DNA of 14,053 bases from an uncultured Ruminococcus sp. (GTDB lineage Bacteria > Bacillota_A > Clostridia > Oscillospirales > Ruminococcaceae). The position numbers and the translations under genes are program-made. The notes below the pieces were generated by a model. It worked only from the letters and a program-made list of their open reading frames with translations. It was not told where the DNA came from and made no database searches. Shown here in pieces: positions 1 through 6,184 of this stretch. Where the stretch lies: the NCBI GenBank assembly GCA_937880065.1, contig CALFMA010000001.1, forward strand, positions 1 through 14,053, given 5' to 3'. Numbering within the stretch: the stretch's first letter is position 1; the number at the start of each line of letters is the position of its first letter.

Positions 1-296
1 CCTTCAATAGCTAAATCGAACTTACCACCAGTTGCTTGCAAAGTACCTGCAGTAAATATTTTTTGTGTCGCTGATGATTTTGTACCTAGACCAACAGTTA
101 CCCCAACAGGTTGTGTTGTACCTTGGTCAGTCATTGCACCAGGTGCTTTCATAGTTTGACTTAATAATTCTTGAAATTCAGCACGAACTTTTTTAAATCC
201 TGCTGTGTTTACGTTCGCAACGTTGTTAGCGATAACATCTAGATTTAGCTGTTGTGCTATCATGCCTGTTGCTGCTGTAGATAATGACCTTAACAT
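1..296 (-). CDS. flgG: Flagellar distal rod protein FlgG, N-terminal part (partial at left edge)
   Basis: Reading the minus strand from the ATG at 296 gives about 98 residues starting MLRSLSTAATGMIAQQ and continuing with NNVANVNTAGFKK. These are the conserved N-terminal signature of the flagellar rod/hook family (FlgG type: ANNxANxNTxGFK), followed by a GLGTKSSATQKIF segment and GGKFDLAIEG, where the core domain of FlgG begins. FlgG builds the distal rod of the flagellar basal body in the periplasm. The start is well supported by a GGGAGGAT ribosome binding site just upstream (about 301-308). The gene runs off the left edge; FlgG is normally about 260 residues, so roughly a third is present. 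It follows flgF with a gap of 23 bases, the usual flgF-flgG order. Base composition is poorer in GC than the rest of the window, and no other flagellar gene is present after 660. FlhP-type homologues in Gram-positives look similar, so the taxon is uncertain. Confidence 0.92.
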   Translation of the reverse strand, partial: MLRSLSTAATGMIAQQLNLDVIANNVANVNTAGFKKVRAEFQELLSQTMKAPGAMTDQGTTQPVGVTVGLGTKSSATQKIFTAGTLQATGGKFDLAIE

Positions 297-319
297 TTAT
301 ATCCTCCCAAAGTTGTTAA

Positions 320-658
320 TTACTCTGCTACTTTCCCTACGCTACTAATAGCTTTTTGTAAGGTTGTTGAATTTGTTTGCATTACGTTACTCATTGATTC
401 ATAAGCTCGTTGTGCATTCATTGAATTAATCAAACTCAATATAGAGTTTGCGTTTGACATTTCTAATGCCCCTTGTCGTATATTTGGATTTGCTTCAAGA
501 ACTGCAGGGTTATTTTCTTCGTCCATAGAAATGAACTTATTTTCCCCTAAATCCATAACTTTTGATTTATCTTCAAAATCATATAATTGTTCTATTTCAC
601 GACCAAGTCCTTTTTCTAATTCTTCAAAGAAATCTTTTGGAGTAATTTGTATATGTTT
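320..658 (-). CDS. flgF: Flagellar basal-body rod protein FlgF, C-terminal part (5' end lost at a junction)
   Basis: The frame ends with a TAA at 320-322. It encodes a C-terminal stretch containing NPNIRQGALEMSNAN and NAQRAYESMSNVMQTNS, the C-terminal helix signature of the rod/hook family (xxGxLExSNVN...AQRAYEan...). This matches the proximal rod protein FlgF that usually precedes flgG. The frame stays open upstream through KHIQITPKDFFEELEKGLG before meeting a stop at 671-673, so the Met at 556 is internal, not a start. About 113 codons are visible; FlgF is normally around 240-320 residues. The upstream end coincides with the point where an unrelated plus-strand gene also begins without its 5' part, so the gene is broken by a sequence junction near 650-663 rather than by mutation. 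The exact end coordinate is therefore approximate. Confidence 0.82.
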   Translation of the reverse strand, partial: KHIQITPKDFFEELEKGLGREIEQLYDFEDKSKVMDLGENKFISMDEENNPAVLEANPNIRQGALEMSNANSILSLINSMNAQRAYESMSNVMQTNSTTLQKAISSVGKVAE

Positions 659-660
659 GT

Positions 661-960
661 ATGGATTACATCAAGAATCCTAAGCCCAACGGCTACAGAA
701 GCCTGCACCTTATTGTTGAAGTGCCGATTTTTCTGCAAAATCATACACGCTATATGAAAGCGGAGGTGCAGTTCCGAACAATTGCTATGGATTTTTGGGC
801 AACTCTTGAACATAAGCTTCGCTATAAAAAGGACCTTTCCGAGGCTGAATCGGAAATTCTCAGCGAGGAACTGCTCATATGCTCACAAATGAGTGCGGAG
901 CTTGACAAGCGTATGCAGACGGTGAAAAATAAGATTTCCGCTGAGGAGAAAATGAAATAA
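661..960 (+). CDS. Small alarmone synthetase (RelA/SpoT domain, GTP pyrophosphokinase), C-terminal half only
   Basis: The 99 residues begin DYIKNPKPNGYRSLHLIVEV after the first Met and continue with KAEVQFRTIAMDFWATLEHK. Both are hallmark blocks of the (p)ppGpp synthetase domain of single-domain enzymes such as RelQ/YjbM: the NPKPNGYRSLH strand, then the EVQxRTxAMDFWAxLEH block carrying the catalytic Glu. A charged C-terminal helix follows and the gene ends at TAA 958-960. These enzymes transfer pyrophosphate from ATP to GDP or GTP in stringent signalling and are about 210-260 residues long. The N-terminal half with the ATP-binding residues is missing. An in-frame TAA lies at 643-645 and no ribosome binding site is convincing, so the Met at 661 is a chance codon at the junction, not a real start. 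As it stands the fragment would not be active; the intact gene presumably continues in the source genome. Confidence 0.85.
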   Translation: MDYIKNPKPNGYRSLHLIVEVPIFLQNHTRYMKAEVQFRTIAMDFWATLEHKLRYKKDLSEAESEILSEELLICSQMSAELDKRMQTVKNKISAEEKMK

Positions 961-966
961 TTGCAG

Positions 967-1001
967 TTTGAGGGCGAACTTTTGCCCTCAAAAATTTTTT
1001 T
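967..1001 (+). terminator. Intrinsic terminator of the alarmone synthetase gene
   Basis: A perfect 9-bp stem TTTGAGGGC (967-975) / GCCCTCAAA (984-992) with an 8-base loop is followed by a run of seven T (995-1001), six bases after the stop codon at 960. This is a textbook rho-independent terminator on the plus strand, and it separates the synthetase from the sigma factor unit. Confidence 0.88.
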
Positions 1002-1030
1002 AAAACTCTGTAACGAAATGCAATTATGAG

Positions 1031-1067
1031 TTGTCTAATTATCAGAGAAACACAATAATGCATTATT
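1031..1067 (+). promoter_or_regulatory. Candidate promoter with a palindrome over the -10 box, upstream of the ECF sigma gene
   Basis: TTGTCT (1031-1036) is followed after 17 bases by AATAAT (1054-1059), four and five matches to the sigma-A boxes. The -10 candidate forms the left half of a perfect 14-bp palindrome, AATAATGCATTATT (1054-1067). A separate 8-base inverted repeat, TCAGAGAA (1042-1049) / TTCTCTGA (1066-1073), overlaps it. A protein bound to the palindrome would occlude the promoter. No clear ECF-type autoregulatory promoter (an AAC-containing -35 box) was seen. This is pattern-based only. Confidence 0.35.
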
Positions 1068-1099
1068 CTCTGAAAATTTACAGTAATCGAGGTGAATGA

Positions 1100-1591
1100 A
1101 TGGAGAACTTTGATAAAATATACGAGCTTTATGCCGCCGATGTCTATCATTATGCCCTCAGCCTTTGTATGAACGAAACTGAGGCAAAGGATATTTTGCA
1201 GAATACAATGCTGAAAGCTTTCACCCATTACGATAAATTCCGTGGGGAATCATCCGTGAAAACGTGGCTTTTCGGCATAGCAAAAAATGAATTTCTCAAT
1301 AATGCCAAGCGGGCGGATAATAATAATCTGCCCCTTGAAAATGCGTCAAATGCCTTTGAAAACGACATAGAGCATAAATTCGGTGACCGCTTTCAGGCTC
1401 TGGAAATACACAAGCTTCTCCATAACCTTGATGACCCCTACAAGGAAATATTCACCCTGCGAGTTTTTGCGGAACTGAAATTTGCCGATATAGGCGATAT
1501 TTTCGGCAAAAGCGAAAACTGGGCGAGAGTGACTTTCTACAGGGCAAAGGAAAAAATTATACAGCTTATAAAAAGCGAAACGGAGGAATGA
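1100..1591 (+). CDS. ECF-type RNA polymerase sigma factor (sigma-70 family)
   Basis: This 163-residue protein has the two-domain plan of group 4 (ECF) sigma factors. Region 2 covers about residues 5-72, with EAKDILQNTMLKAF, the core-binding/-10 helix, then FRGESSVKTWLFGIAKNEF. Region 4 covers about 100-157, with PYKEIFTLRVFAELKFADIG and the helix-turn-helix GKSENWARVTFYRAKEKI. The WARVTFYRAK variant of the recognition helix is common in Firmicutes ECF factors. It would direct RNA polymerase to a small regulon in response to an envelope or other external signal. The start is set by GAGGTG at 1089-1094; the ATG at 1096 is out of frame. The stop overlaps the next reading frame (ATGA at 1588-1591), which points to translational coupling with the anti-sigma factor. 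The regulon and signal cannot be read from the sequence. Confidence 0.93.
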   Translation: MENFDKIYELYAADVYHYALSLCMNETEAKDILQNTMLKAFTHYDKFRGESSVKTWLFGIAKNEFLNNAKRADNNNLPLENASNAFENDIEHKFGDRFQALEIHKLLHNLDDPYKEIFTLRVFAELKFADIGDIFGKSENWARVTFYRAKEKIIQLIKSETEE

Positions 1592-1593
1592 AA

Positions 1594-2703
1594 ATGGACT
1601 GCAAAATTATAAAAGACCTTATCCCGCTTTCTGAGGAGGGATTGTGCAGCGAGGAAAGCAAGGCAATGATTGAGGAGCATATCAAGGACTGCGAAAATTG
1701 CCGTATGCTCTGCGAAAAAATGCCTGTGGACAGTAAATCCGCACCCGTTCCCGATGAAAAGGAAACATTCAAAAAAGTCAACCGCAAAATAAAAAAGCTT
1801 ACGTGGAAATCAGGTATATGCGGTGTTCTATTGCTGGCAATCTTGGGCGTTCTTGGTTATCTCACTTTCGGGCAGATTACCAAAATGGAGGGACTCCACA
1901 GCTTTGAAACAATAGCGGAATCTTTTGAAGTACGTAAAATGGCGAAATATATAGCCGATAAAGATTTTGACTCCCTTGTTTCAAATCACGGAAACAGCTT
2001 AGAGGATTTGATTTTTTTAAGTGGCTTAACTTGTACAGAAGAATTACGTAACCTTGATGTGAAATATCTCAGCGAGTCCTATGAAAAAGTTTACGGCAAT
2101 TCAAAGGTAAAGGATATTTCCGTAAAATCACAGTATATGCTGGGCGGAAATTTCGGCGAGACATCAATAATAGCTCATTTGATAACAATTGAATATGATA
2201 GCGGACAACAGCTTGAGGCATCTTTTATAAAGGACGCTAACGGATTATATAAATTAATTGATGCATCTGACGAAAATGGAAACTATTCATTGGATTCTGA
2301 TGTGAAAAAAAGCTATGAAAATCCATTTTTACAGGCTCTGACTTATTTTTCCTATCATTCAAATTACCTTAATACCTATCCTATTGACTTAGCCTTTTTT
2401 GAAGATTTTTTCAGACCTGAATACTATGACACCTATATTTACAATCGTAAAGAATTTTATGATGCAGGATACAAAATAGACAATATCTATCAGAATAATG
2501 ACTATAAATACGATAATGAAAAAGACCTGCTCTATTATGATGTAGCTGTTCACGCCCATGACGAAAAGGGAAGCGCTGTTATGACAACACGGCTTTATTA
2601 CGATTATATCGGATTCTACTCACCTGAACGAGATACCATAAATGTAGTTGCCGACAACTGCACACCCGAACTTGAAGAAGCAATGTATACATTCTTTGGA
2701 TAA
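1594..2703 (+). CDS. Membrane anti-sigma factor with N-terminal zinc-finger (ZAS/zf-HC2) domain
   Basis: The protein opens MDCKIIKDLIPLSEEGLCSE and carries HIKDCENC at residues 29-36, the HxxxCxxC motif of zinc-binding anti-sigma domains, with an additional Cys at residue 3. One membrane segment follows at about residues 72-93 (GICGVLLLAILGVLGYLTFG), preceded by a lysine-rich stretch, so the N-terminus is inside and about 275 residues lie outside. The outer domain is rich in Tyr, Asp and Asn in its last third and is not a family I recognise. The role is to hold the adjacent sigma factor inactive until a signal acts on the outer domain. An earlier in-frame ATG at 1588 exists, but the GGAGG at 1582-1586 sits one base from it and 7 bases from the ATG at 1594, so 1594 is the better start. 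The partner is inferred from overlap and order. Confidence 0.85.
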   Translation: MDCKIIKDLIPLSEEGLCSEESKAMIEEHIKDCENCRMLCEKMPVDSKSAPVPDEKETFKKVNRKIKKLTWKSGICGVLLLAILGVLGYLTFGQITKMEGLHSFETIAESFEVRKMAKYIADKDFDSLVSNHGNSLEDLIFLSGLTCTEELRNLDVKYLSESYEKVYGNSKVKDISVKSQYMLGGNFGETSIIAHLITIEYDSGQQLEASFIKDANGLYKLIDASDENGNYSLDSDVKKSYENPFLQALTYFSYHSNYLNTYPIDLAFFEDFFRPEYYDTYIYNRKEFYDAGYKIDNIYQNNDYKYDNEKDLLYYDVAVHAHDEKGSAVMTTRLYYDYIGFYSPERDTINVVADNCTPELEEAMYTFFG

Positions 2704-2712
2704 CAAAAACAA

Positions 2713-2735
2713 CGTCCCCGAGATAATCGGGGACG
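2713..2735. terminator. Hairpin terminator between convergent units
   Basis: A perfect 9-bp stem CGTCCCCGA (2713-2721) / TCGGGGACG (2727-2735) with loop GATAA lies 10 bases after the anti-sigma stop and 92 bases beyond the end of the leftward permease operon. Read on the minus strand it is followed by TTGTTTTTGTT, a good U-tract. On the plus strand the following bases are GCCGCTTT, a poor one. It therefore probably ends the leftward operon best and may act in both directions. Confidence 0.7.
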
Positions 2736-2827
2736 CCGCTTTATATTGGAAAGTGTGTATGTAATGTATCGCCTGTGAAACGCTTTACGGGCATTTATTT
2801 TTTTATAGCCCGATTACATTTTTGGGA

Positions 2828-3682
2828 TTAACCCTTTACACCGCCAAGTGCAACACCTGCAATGATATGCTTTGAAAGGAGGAAGTATATCACAAGTACA
2901 GGAAGAACTGTGAGGAACAGTCCAAGATAAATTGCACCGAACTCTGTACGGTAAATATCACCGTTGAGCTGGCTTACCATGATTGGCAATGTGTGCTTGT
3001 CATTGTCGATGAGAAGAATCTGAGGGAGGAACAGTGCGTTCCAGCTTGTTACAAAGGCAAAGATAGCCTGTGTAGCCATAGCAGGCTTCATCATCGGCAG
3101 AGCAATCTGATTGAAAATTCTGATTTCTCCTGCACCGTCAATACGTGCGGACTGGAGAATTTCCATTGGAAGTGCAGGTATCATATACTGTCGCATAAAG
3201 AATACTACAGTAGGAGCTGCAATTGATGGAAGAATAAGTGCGAGGAAGTTGTTTGTCAGTCCAATCTTATATACGAACTGATAAAAACCGATACTTGATA
3301 CCTGTGCAGGAATCATAAGTACGCACATAATAAGTGTGAAGAAAGGCTTTCTCAATTTCCAGTCATAAGCTACAACAGCATATGCAGTCATTGTTGAGAA
3401 ATAAACTGTACAGATTGTTGAGCATGTGGAAATAATAAGGGAGTTGAAGAATCCCTTTAAAGGATCGAAAGACTTGTCTAAAAGTACATCAAGGTTATTG
3501 AAAAAGTACGTTGATGGAATAAGTGATACAGCGTGCTGCTGAATCTGAGTTGTACTTCTTGTTGAGTTGATGATCATGATTACAAAAGGAAACAAGCTTA
3601 TAATGGCAAGGAAAATGCAAAGTGCATAGCCGAATATTTTAAAAGCAACGTTTCCTGAACTTTTACCAGCTACTACTGCCAT
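2828..3682 (-). CDS. Sugar ABC transporter permease, MalG/UgpE type (CUT1 family)
   Basis: This 284-residue inner-membrane protein has about six hydrophobic segments. The first is at residues 16-38, and short N-terminal and C-terminal tails leave little outside the membrane. The EAA loop that docks the ATPase is seen at about 175-200: ILQSARIDGAGEIRIF followed by NQIALPMMKPA, with the conserved IDGAG and LP. This is the second, MalG-like subunit of a carbohydrate importer. The ATG at 3682 has GGAGG 8 bases upstream. Its start overlaps the end of the other permease gene by 10 bases, so the two are translationally coupled and very likely form a heterodimer. It is the last gene of the operon. 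No ATP-binding subunit is encoded nearby, which is common for CUT1 systems that share an MsmK/MsiK-type ATPase encoded elsewhere (established for the family; inferred here). Confidence 0.93.
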   Translation of the reverse strand: MAVVAGKSSGNVAFKIFGYALCIFLAIISLFPFVIMIINSTRSTTQIQQHAVSLIPSTYFFNNLDVLLDKSFDPLKGFFNSLIISTCSTICTVYFSTMTAYAVVAYDWKLRKPFFTLIMCVLMIPAQVSSIGFYQFVYKIGLTNNFLALILPSIAAPTVVFFMRQYMIPALPMEILQSARIDGAGEIRIFNQIALPMMKPAMATQAIFAFVTSWNALFLPQILLIDNDKHTLPIMVSQLNGDIYRTEFGAIYLGLFLTVLPVLVIYFLLSKHIIAGVALGGVKG

Positions 3683-4656
3683 CTTATTGCCTCCTTCTGC
3701 TGTTTCTTCGCCGCACGGCGAGCTTCTCTCTTTTCCTTTTCAATCTTAGCCTCGTCTTTATCACGCATGAGCCAGAAGAGGACAGCTGAAAGAACAGAAA
3801 TAAGAGCGAAAAGAATCATACTTGCGGCAGCGGCTCTGTTGTAGAGATATCTTCCGCTGAACGCCTGGTTTGCGATAAATACGCTGGTTGTCAGAGTTGC
3901 ACCGTCAGGGCCGCCCTCGTTGAACAGCTTAGGAATATCGTACATATTAAGACCACCTACAAGGCTGGTGATAAGTGTGTACAGAAGAACTGTTTTGAGG
4001 TTTGGAACTGTAATCTGCCAGAATGTCTGCCAGCCGTTGGAACCGTCGATTTCAGCTGCCTCGTAGATGTCAGGGCTGATACCGAGGATACCGGAAATAA
4101 GAACTATCATTGTATTTCCGTACCATGTAAGGAACTGAATGAACGCTACAATAAGCTGTGCAGGTGTTTTATACACGAGGAAGTTGTATGGTTCATCACG
4201 GAATCCGAATGATATAAGAAGGTCATTTGCAGGACCTACAGGGTATGAGAAAATAGCATTGAAAAGGACAGCAACTGATGCCGCAGTAATGATATTGGGC
4301 ATATAGAATACTACCTTGAAGAAGCCTTTTCCCTTGATCTCATTTCTGTGAGATGTGAAAATAGCTGAAAGAAGAAGTGCCATTGTAATCTGTGGTGTGA
4401 AGTTTAGTACCCAGATAAGAACAGTATTCTTCAAAGATTTCTTAAATGAATTGTTTTCGAAAATTGTCTTGAAGTTATCGAAGGGATGTTCAAGAAATTT
4501 CCACTCGGTATTGTTAAGTCCGATACAGTCGGTAAAACCGAGAAGTAATGTGTAGAATGTAGGATACAGCGAAAAGAGGAGGAATGTAACAATAAAAGGA
4601 ATACTGAATATATAACCCCACTTAGCGTAGCTGACACCCTTTAATTTAGTTTTCAA
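3673..4656 (-). CDS. Sugar ABC transporter permease, MalF/UgpA type (CUT1 family)
   Basis: This 327-residue membrane protein has a first hydrophobic segment at about residues 13-35 and five more after it. The EAA loop is at about 199-222, IYEAAEIDGSNGWQTFWQ then ITVPNL, which marks the MalF-like subunit of the importer. The proposed start is a TTG at 4656 preceded by AGGTGG about 9 bases upstream. No in-frame ATG lies between it and the first membrane segment, so a weak start codon is likely and may lower expression relative to the binding protein. The last 30 residues are very basic and probably cytoplasmic (KEKREARRAAKKQQKEAIRW), longer than usual for the family. The end overlaps the next permease. 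The gene lies 84 bases after the solute-binding protein gene, with a strong hairpin in the gap. Confidence 0.93.
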   Translation of the reverse strand: MKTKLKGVSYAKWGYIFSIPFIVTFLLFSLYPTFYTLLLGFTDCIGLNNTEWKFLEHPFDNFKTIFENNSFKKSLKNTVLIWVLNFTPQITMALLLSAIFTSHRNEIKGKGFFKVVFYMPNIITAASVAVLFNAIFSYPVGPANDLLISFGFRDEPYNFLVYKTPAQLIVAFIQFLTWYGNTMIVLISGILGISPDIYEAAEIDGSNGWQTFWQITVPNLKTVLLYTLITSLVGGLNMYDIPKLFNEGGPDGATLTTSVFIANQAFSGRYLYNRAAAASMILFALISVLSAVLFWLMRDKDEAKIEKEKREARRAAKKQQKEAIRWQ

Positions 4657-4677
4657 GCTTTCGCCACCACCTTATAG

Positions 4678-4716
4678 TTATGGCAATTCCGCACAGGGCA
4701 TTATGCCCTGTGCGGT
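4678..4716. promoter_or_regulatory. Strong hairpin between solute-binding-protein and permease genes
   Basis: An 11-bp perfect stem CCGCACAGGGC (4689-4699) / GCCCTGTGCGG (4705-4715) with loop ATTAT lies in the 84-base gap. On the minus strand it is followed by AATTGCCATAAC, not a U-run, so it is unlikely to terminate fully. Its position suits a 3' mRNA stabiliser or partial terminator that keeps the binding protein more abundant than the permeases, as known for the malE-malF gap. The plus-strand text GGCAATTCCGCACAG recurs almost exactly at 10479-10493. Confidence 0.7.
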
Positions 4717-4740
4717 TTGCATATTGGAATTTTAAATTAA

Positions 4741-6156
4741 TTATTCAGCAGCCTCGATAGCGAGATCATCGCTTACAGCTGTCTTGAAGTCAGCAATTGC
4801 CTGTTCCTTTGTCTTCTGACCGGATGTGTACTGACGAACCTGATCTCTCCAGTGAGAGTTGATCTTCTCATCGTAAGGAGTGAGGTTCTTACCGTTTGCG
4901 AACTGGTTAGCAGGAACGAATACGTCGAACATATTCTGACCGCCGAGGAAGTCAACTTCACCGTTGGACTTAGCCATTACAACACCTGAAGCAACACAGT
5001 CCTTTGTAGGTGAATCAGGATTGTATGTTCCGTTAGCCCACATATACTGAAGACCTGTTTCGGATGTATCGAGAGTTACCCACTCAATGAAGTCGCCAAC
5101 AGCTTCCTTATGCTTTGTATCCTTGTTAGCAAGTACCCATGTACCGCCCCAGAAGAAGCCAACTGTAGGCTCACAAACAGCCCAGTCACCGTATGTGCCT
5201 TCGCCTACAGCCTTACCGCCGCAGTTGTCAGCCATTGTGTAGTTGATGAGCCAAGCAGGTCCGAAGAAACCGAATGCAGGTGAATCACCCTCGCCCTTCA
5301 TATCAGCAAACCAAGCGTCGCCCCAGTCCTCTGTATTGTTGTGGTAGTCATTTTCCATAAGCGTCATAGAGAAGTCCATGAACTCTGCACGCTTGTCATC
5401 AATAACGAGCTTGTCGTTCTCGAGCCAACCCTTTGAAGAGCTGTTCTCAACAGCGTGCCACATATCGCCGTCACCGGAAACGATAGCGTAGCCCTTAGCC
5501 TTGAGTTCCTCAGCTGCGTCGAAGAACTTATCCCAGCCTGGTCCGATCTTGTCCTTGATTGTTGAAGGATCATCTGTTCCGAATACATCCTTAGCGATTG
5601 AACGACGGTAGATGAATGCACCACCTGTAGCCTGATATCCAAGACCTACAACCTTACCGTCGGGATTTGTACCGATATCTACGGAGTATTTTGCGATTTC
5701 AGCAGCAGAAATAGCGTTAGCTACATCAATGCCGAGATCCTCATAAGGAGCAGCATACTTAGCGCACTCGCCCTGTGAATACTTGAGGATGAAAGCAGCC
5801 TCAGCAGCATAGATGTCAGGAGCGTCGTTGCCGCCAGCGATAAGAGCCTGGTCAAGTGCAGGCTGATACTGACCGTCTGTTGTAGGAATGATTGTCTTCT
5901 TGATTTCGTACTTCTCGCCGAACTCAGGGTTAAGCTCAATGTACTTGTCTACCATGCCTGGAACTTCGTCTGTGAATGCCCAAACATTGAGAGTTTCCTT
6001 CTTGCCGCTGTCGCCCTTGTTCTCGTCCTTGCTCTCATCAGCAGTAGAGCTGTTGTTGCCAGCGTCGGGTGTTGTGCCTTCGTCATCCTTTGGACCGCAA
6101 GCTGTCATAGCGAGGAGCATGGACATTGCAGCGAGCATAGATAATACCTTTTTCAT
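4741..6156 (-). CDS. Extracellular sugar-binding lipoprotein of an ABC importer (family 1 solute-binding protein)
   Basis: The protein starts MKKVLSMLAAMSMLLAMTAC, a lipoprotein signal peptide with a lipobox-like MTAC whose Cys would be lipidated. An acidic, Ser/Asn-rich linker follows to about residue 45. The mature part has the pattern of MalE-like binding proteins: LNVWAFTDEVPGMVDKYIEL near the start, PDIYAAEAAFI, GWDKFFDAAEELKAKGY, and late FGFFGPAWLINY and GFFWGGTWVLANKDTKHKEA. It would capture oligosaccharides outside the cell and deliver them to the permeases encoded downstream. An in-frame ATG at 6171 exists but overlaps the GGAGG motif that serves the ATG at 6156 (8-base spacing), so 6156 is chosen, giving about 471 residues. 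It lies 28 bases after the GH3 gene in the same operon. Aromatic residues are plentiful, as expected for sugar stacking. The ligand is inferred from neighbours: xylo-oligosaccharides most likely, cello-oligosaccharides possible. Confidence 0.93.
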   Translation of the reverse strand: MKKVLSMLAAMSMLLAMTACGPKDDEGTTPDAGNNSSTADESKDENKGDSGKKETLNVWAFTDEVPGMVDKYIELNPEFGEKYEIKKTIIPTTDGQYQPALDQALIAGGNDAPDIYAAEAAFILKYSQGECAKYAAPYEDLGIDVANAISAAEIAKYSVDIGTNPDGKVVGLGYQATGGAFIYRRSIAKDVFGTDDPSTIKDKIGPGWDKFFDAAEELKAKGYAIVSGDGDMWHAVENSSSKGWLENDKLVIDDKRAEFMDFSMTLMENDYHNNTEDWGDAWFADMKGEGDSPAFGFFGPAWLINYTMADNCGGKAVGEGTYGDWAVCEPTVGFFWGGTWVLANKDTKHKEAVGDFIEWVTLDTSETGLQYMWANGTYNPDSPTKDCVASGVVMAKSNGEVDFLGGQNMFDVFVPANQFANGKNLTPYDEKINSHWRDQVRQYTSGQKTKEQAIADFKTAVSDDLAIEAAE

Positions 6157-6184
6157 AGTAAAAACCTCCATTAATACATTTTAA

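Noticed and set aside
320..556. A complete 78-residue protein starting at the Met at 556
   Set aside because: The same frame continues upstream without a stop to the junction, and the sequence is the C-terminal part of FlgF, so this Met is internal.
875..1228. Antisense reading frames of 60-195 residues within the synthetase, GH3, binding-protein and xylose isomerase genes
   Set aside because: They lie opposite or out of frame with clearly recognised genes, have no binding sites or recognisable domains, and show the low-complexity composition of shadow frames.
2745..2827. A second terminator or small RNA between the anti-sigma and permease genes
   Set aside because: Only a 5-bp CGGGC/GCCCG stem with a long AT-rich loop is visible, too weak to call.
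6157..6171. Start of the solute-binding protein at 6171
   Set aside because: That ATG overlaps the GGAGG motif that serves the ATG at 6156, and the signal peptide begins cleanly at MKKVLSML.
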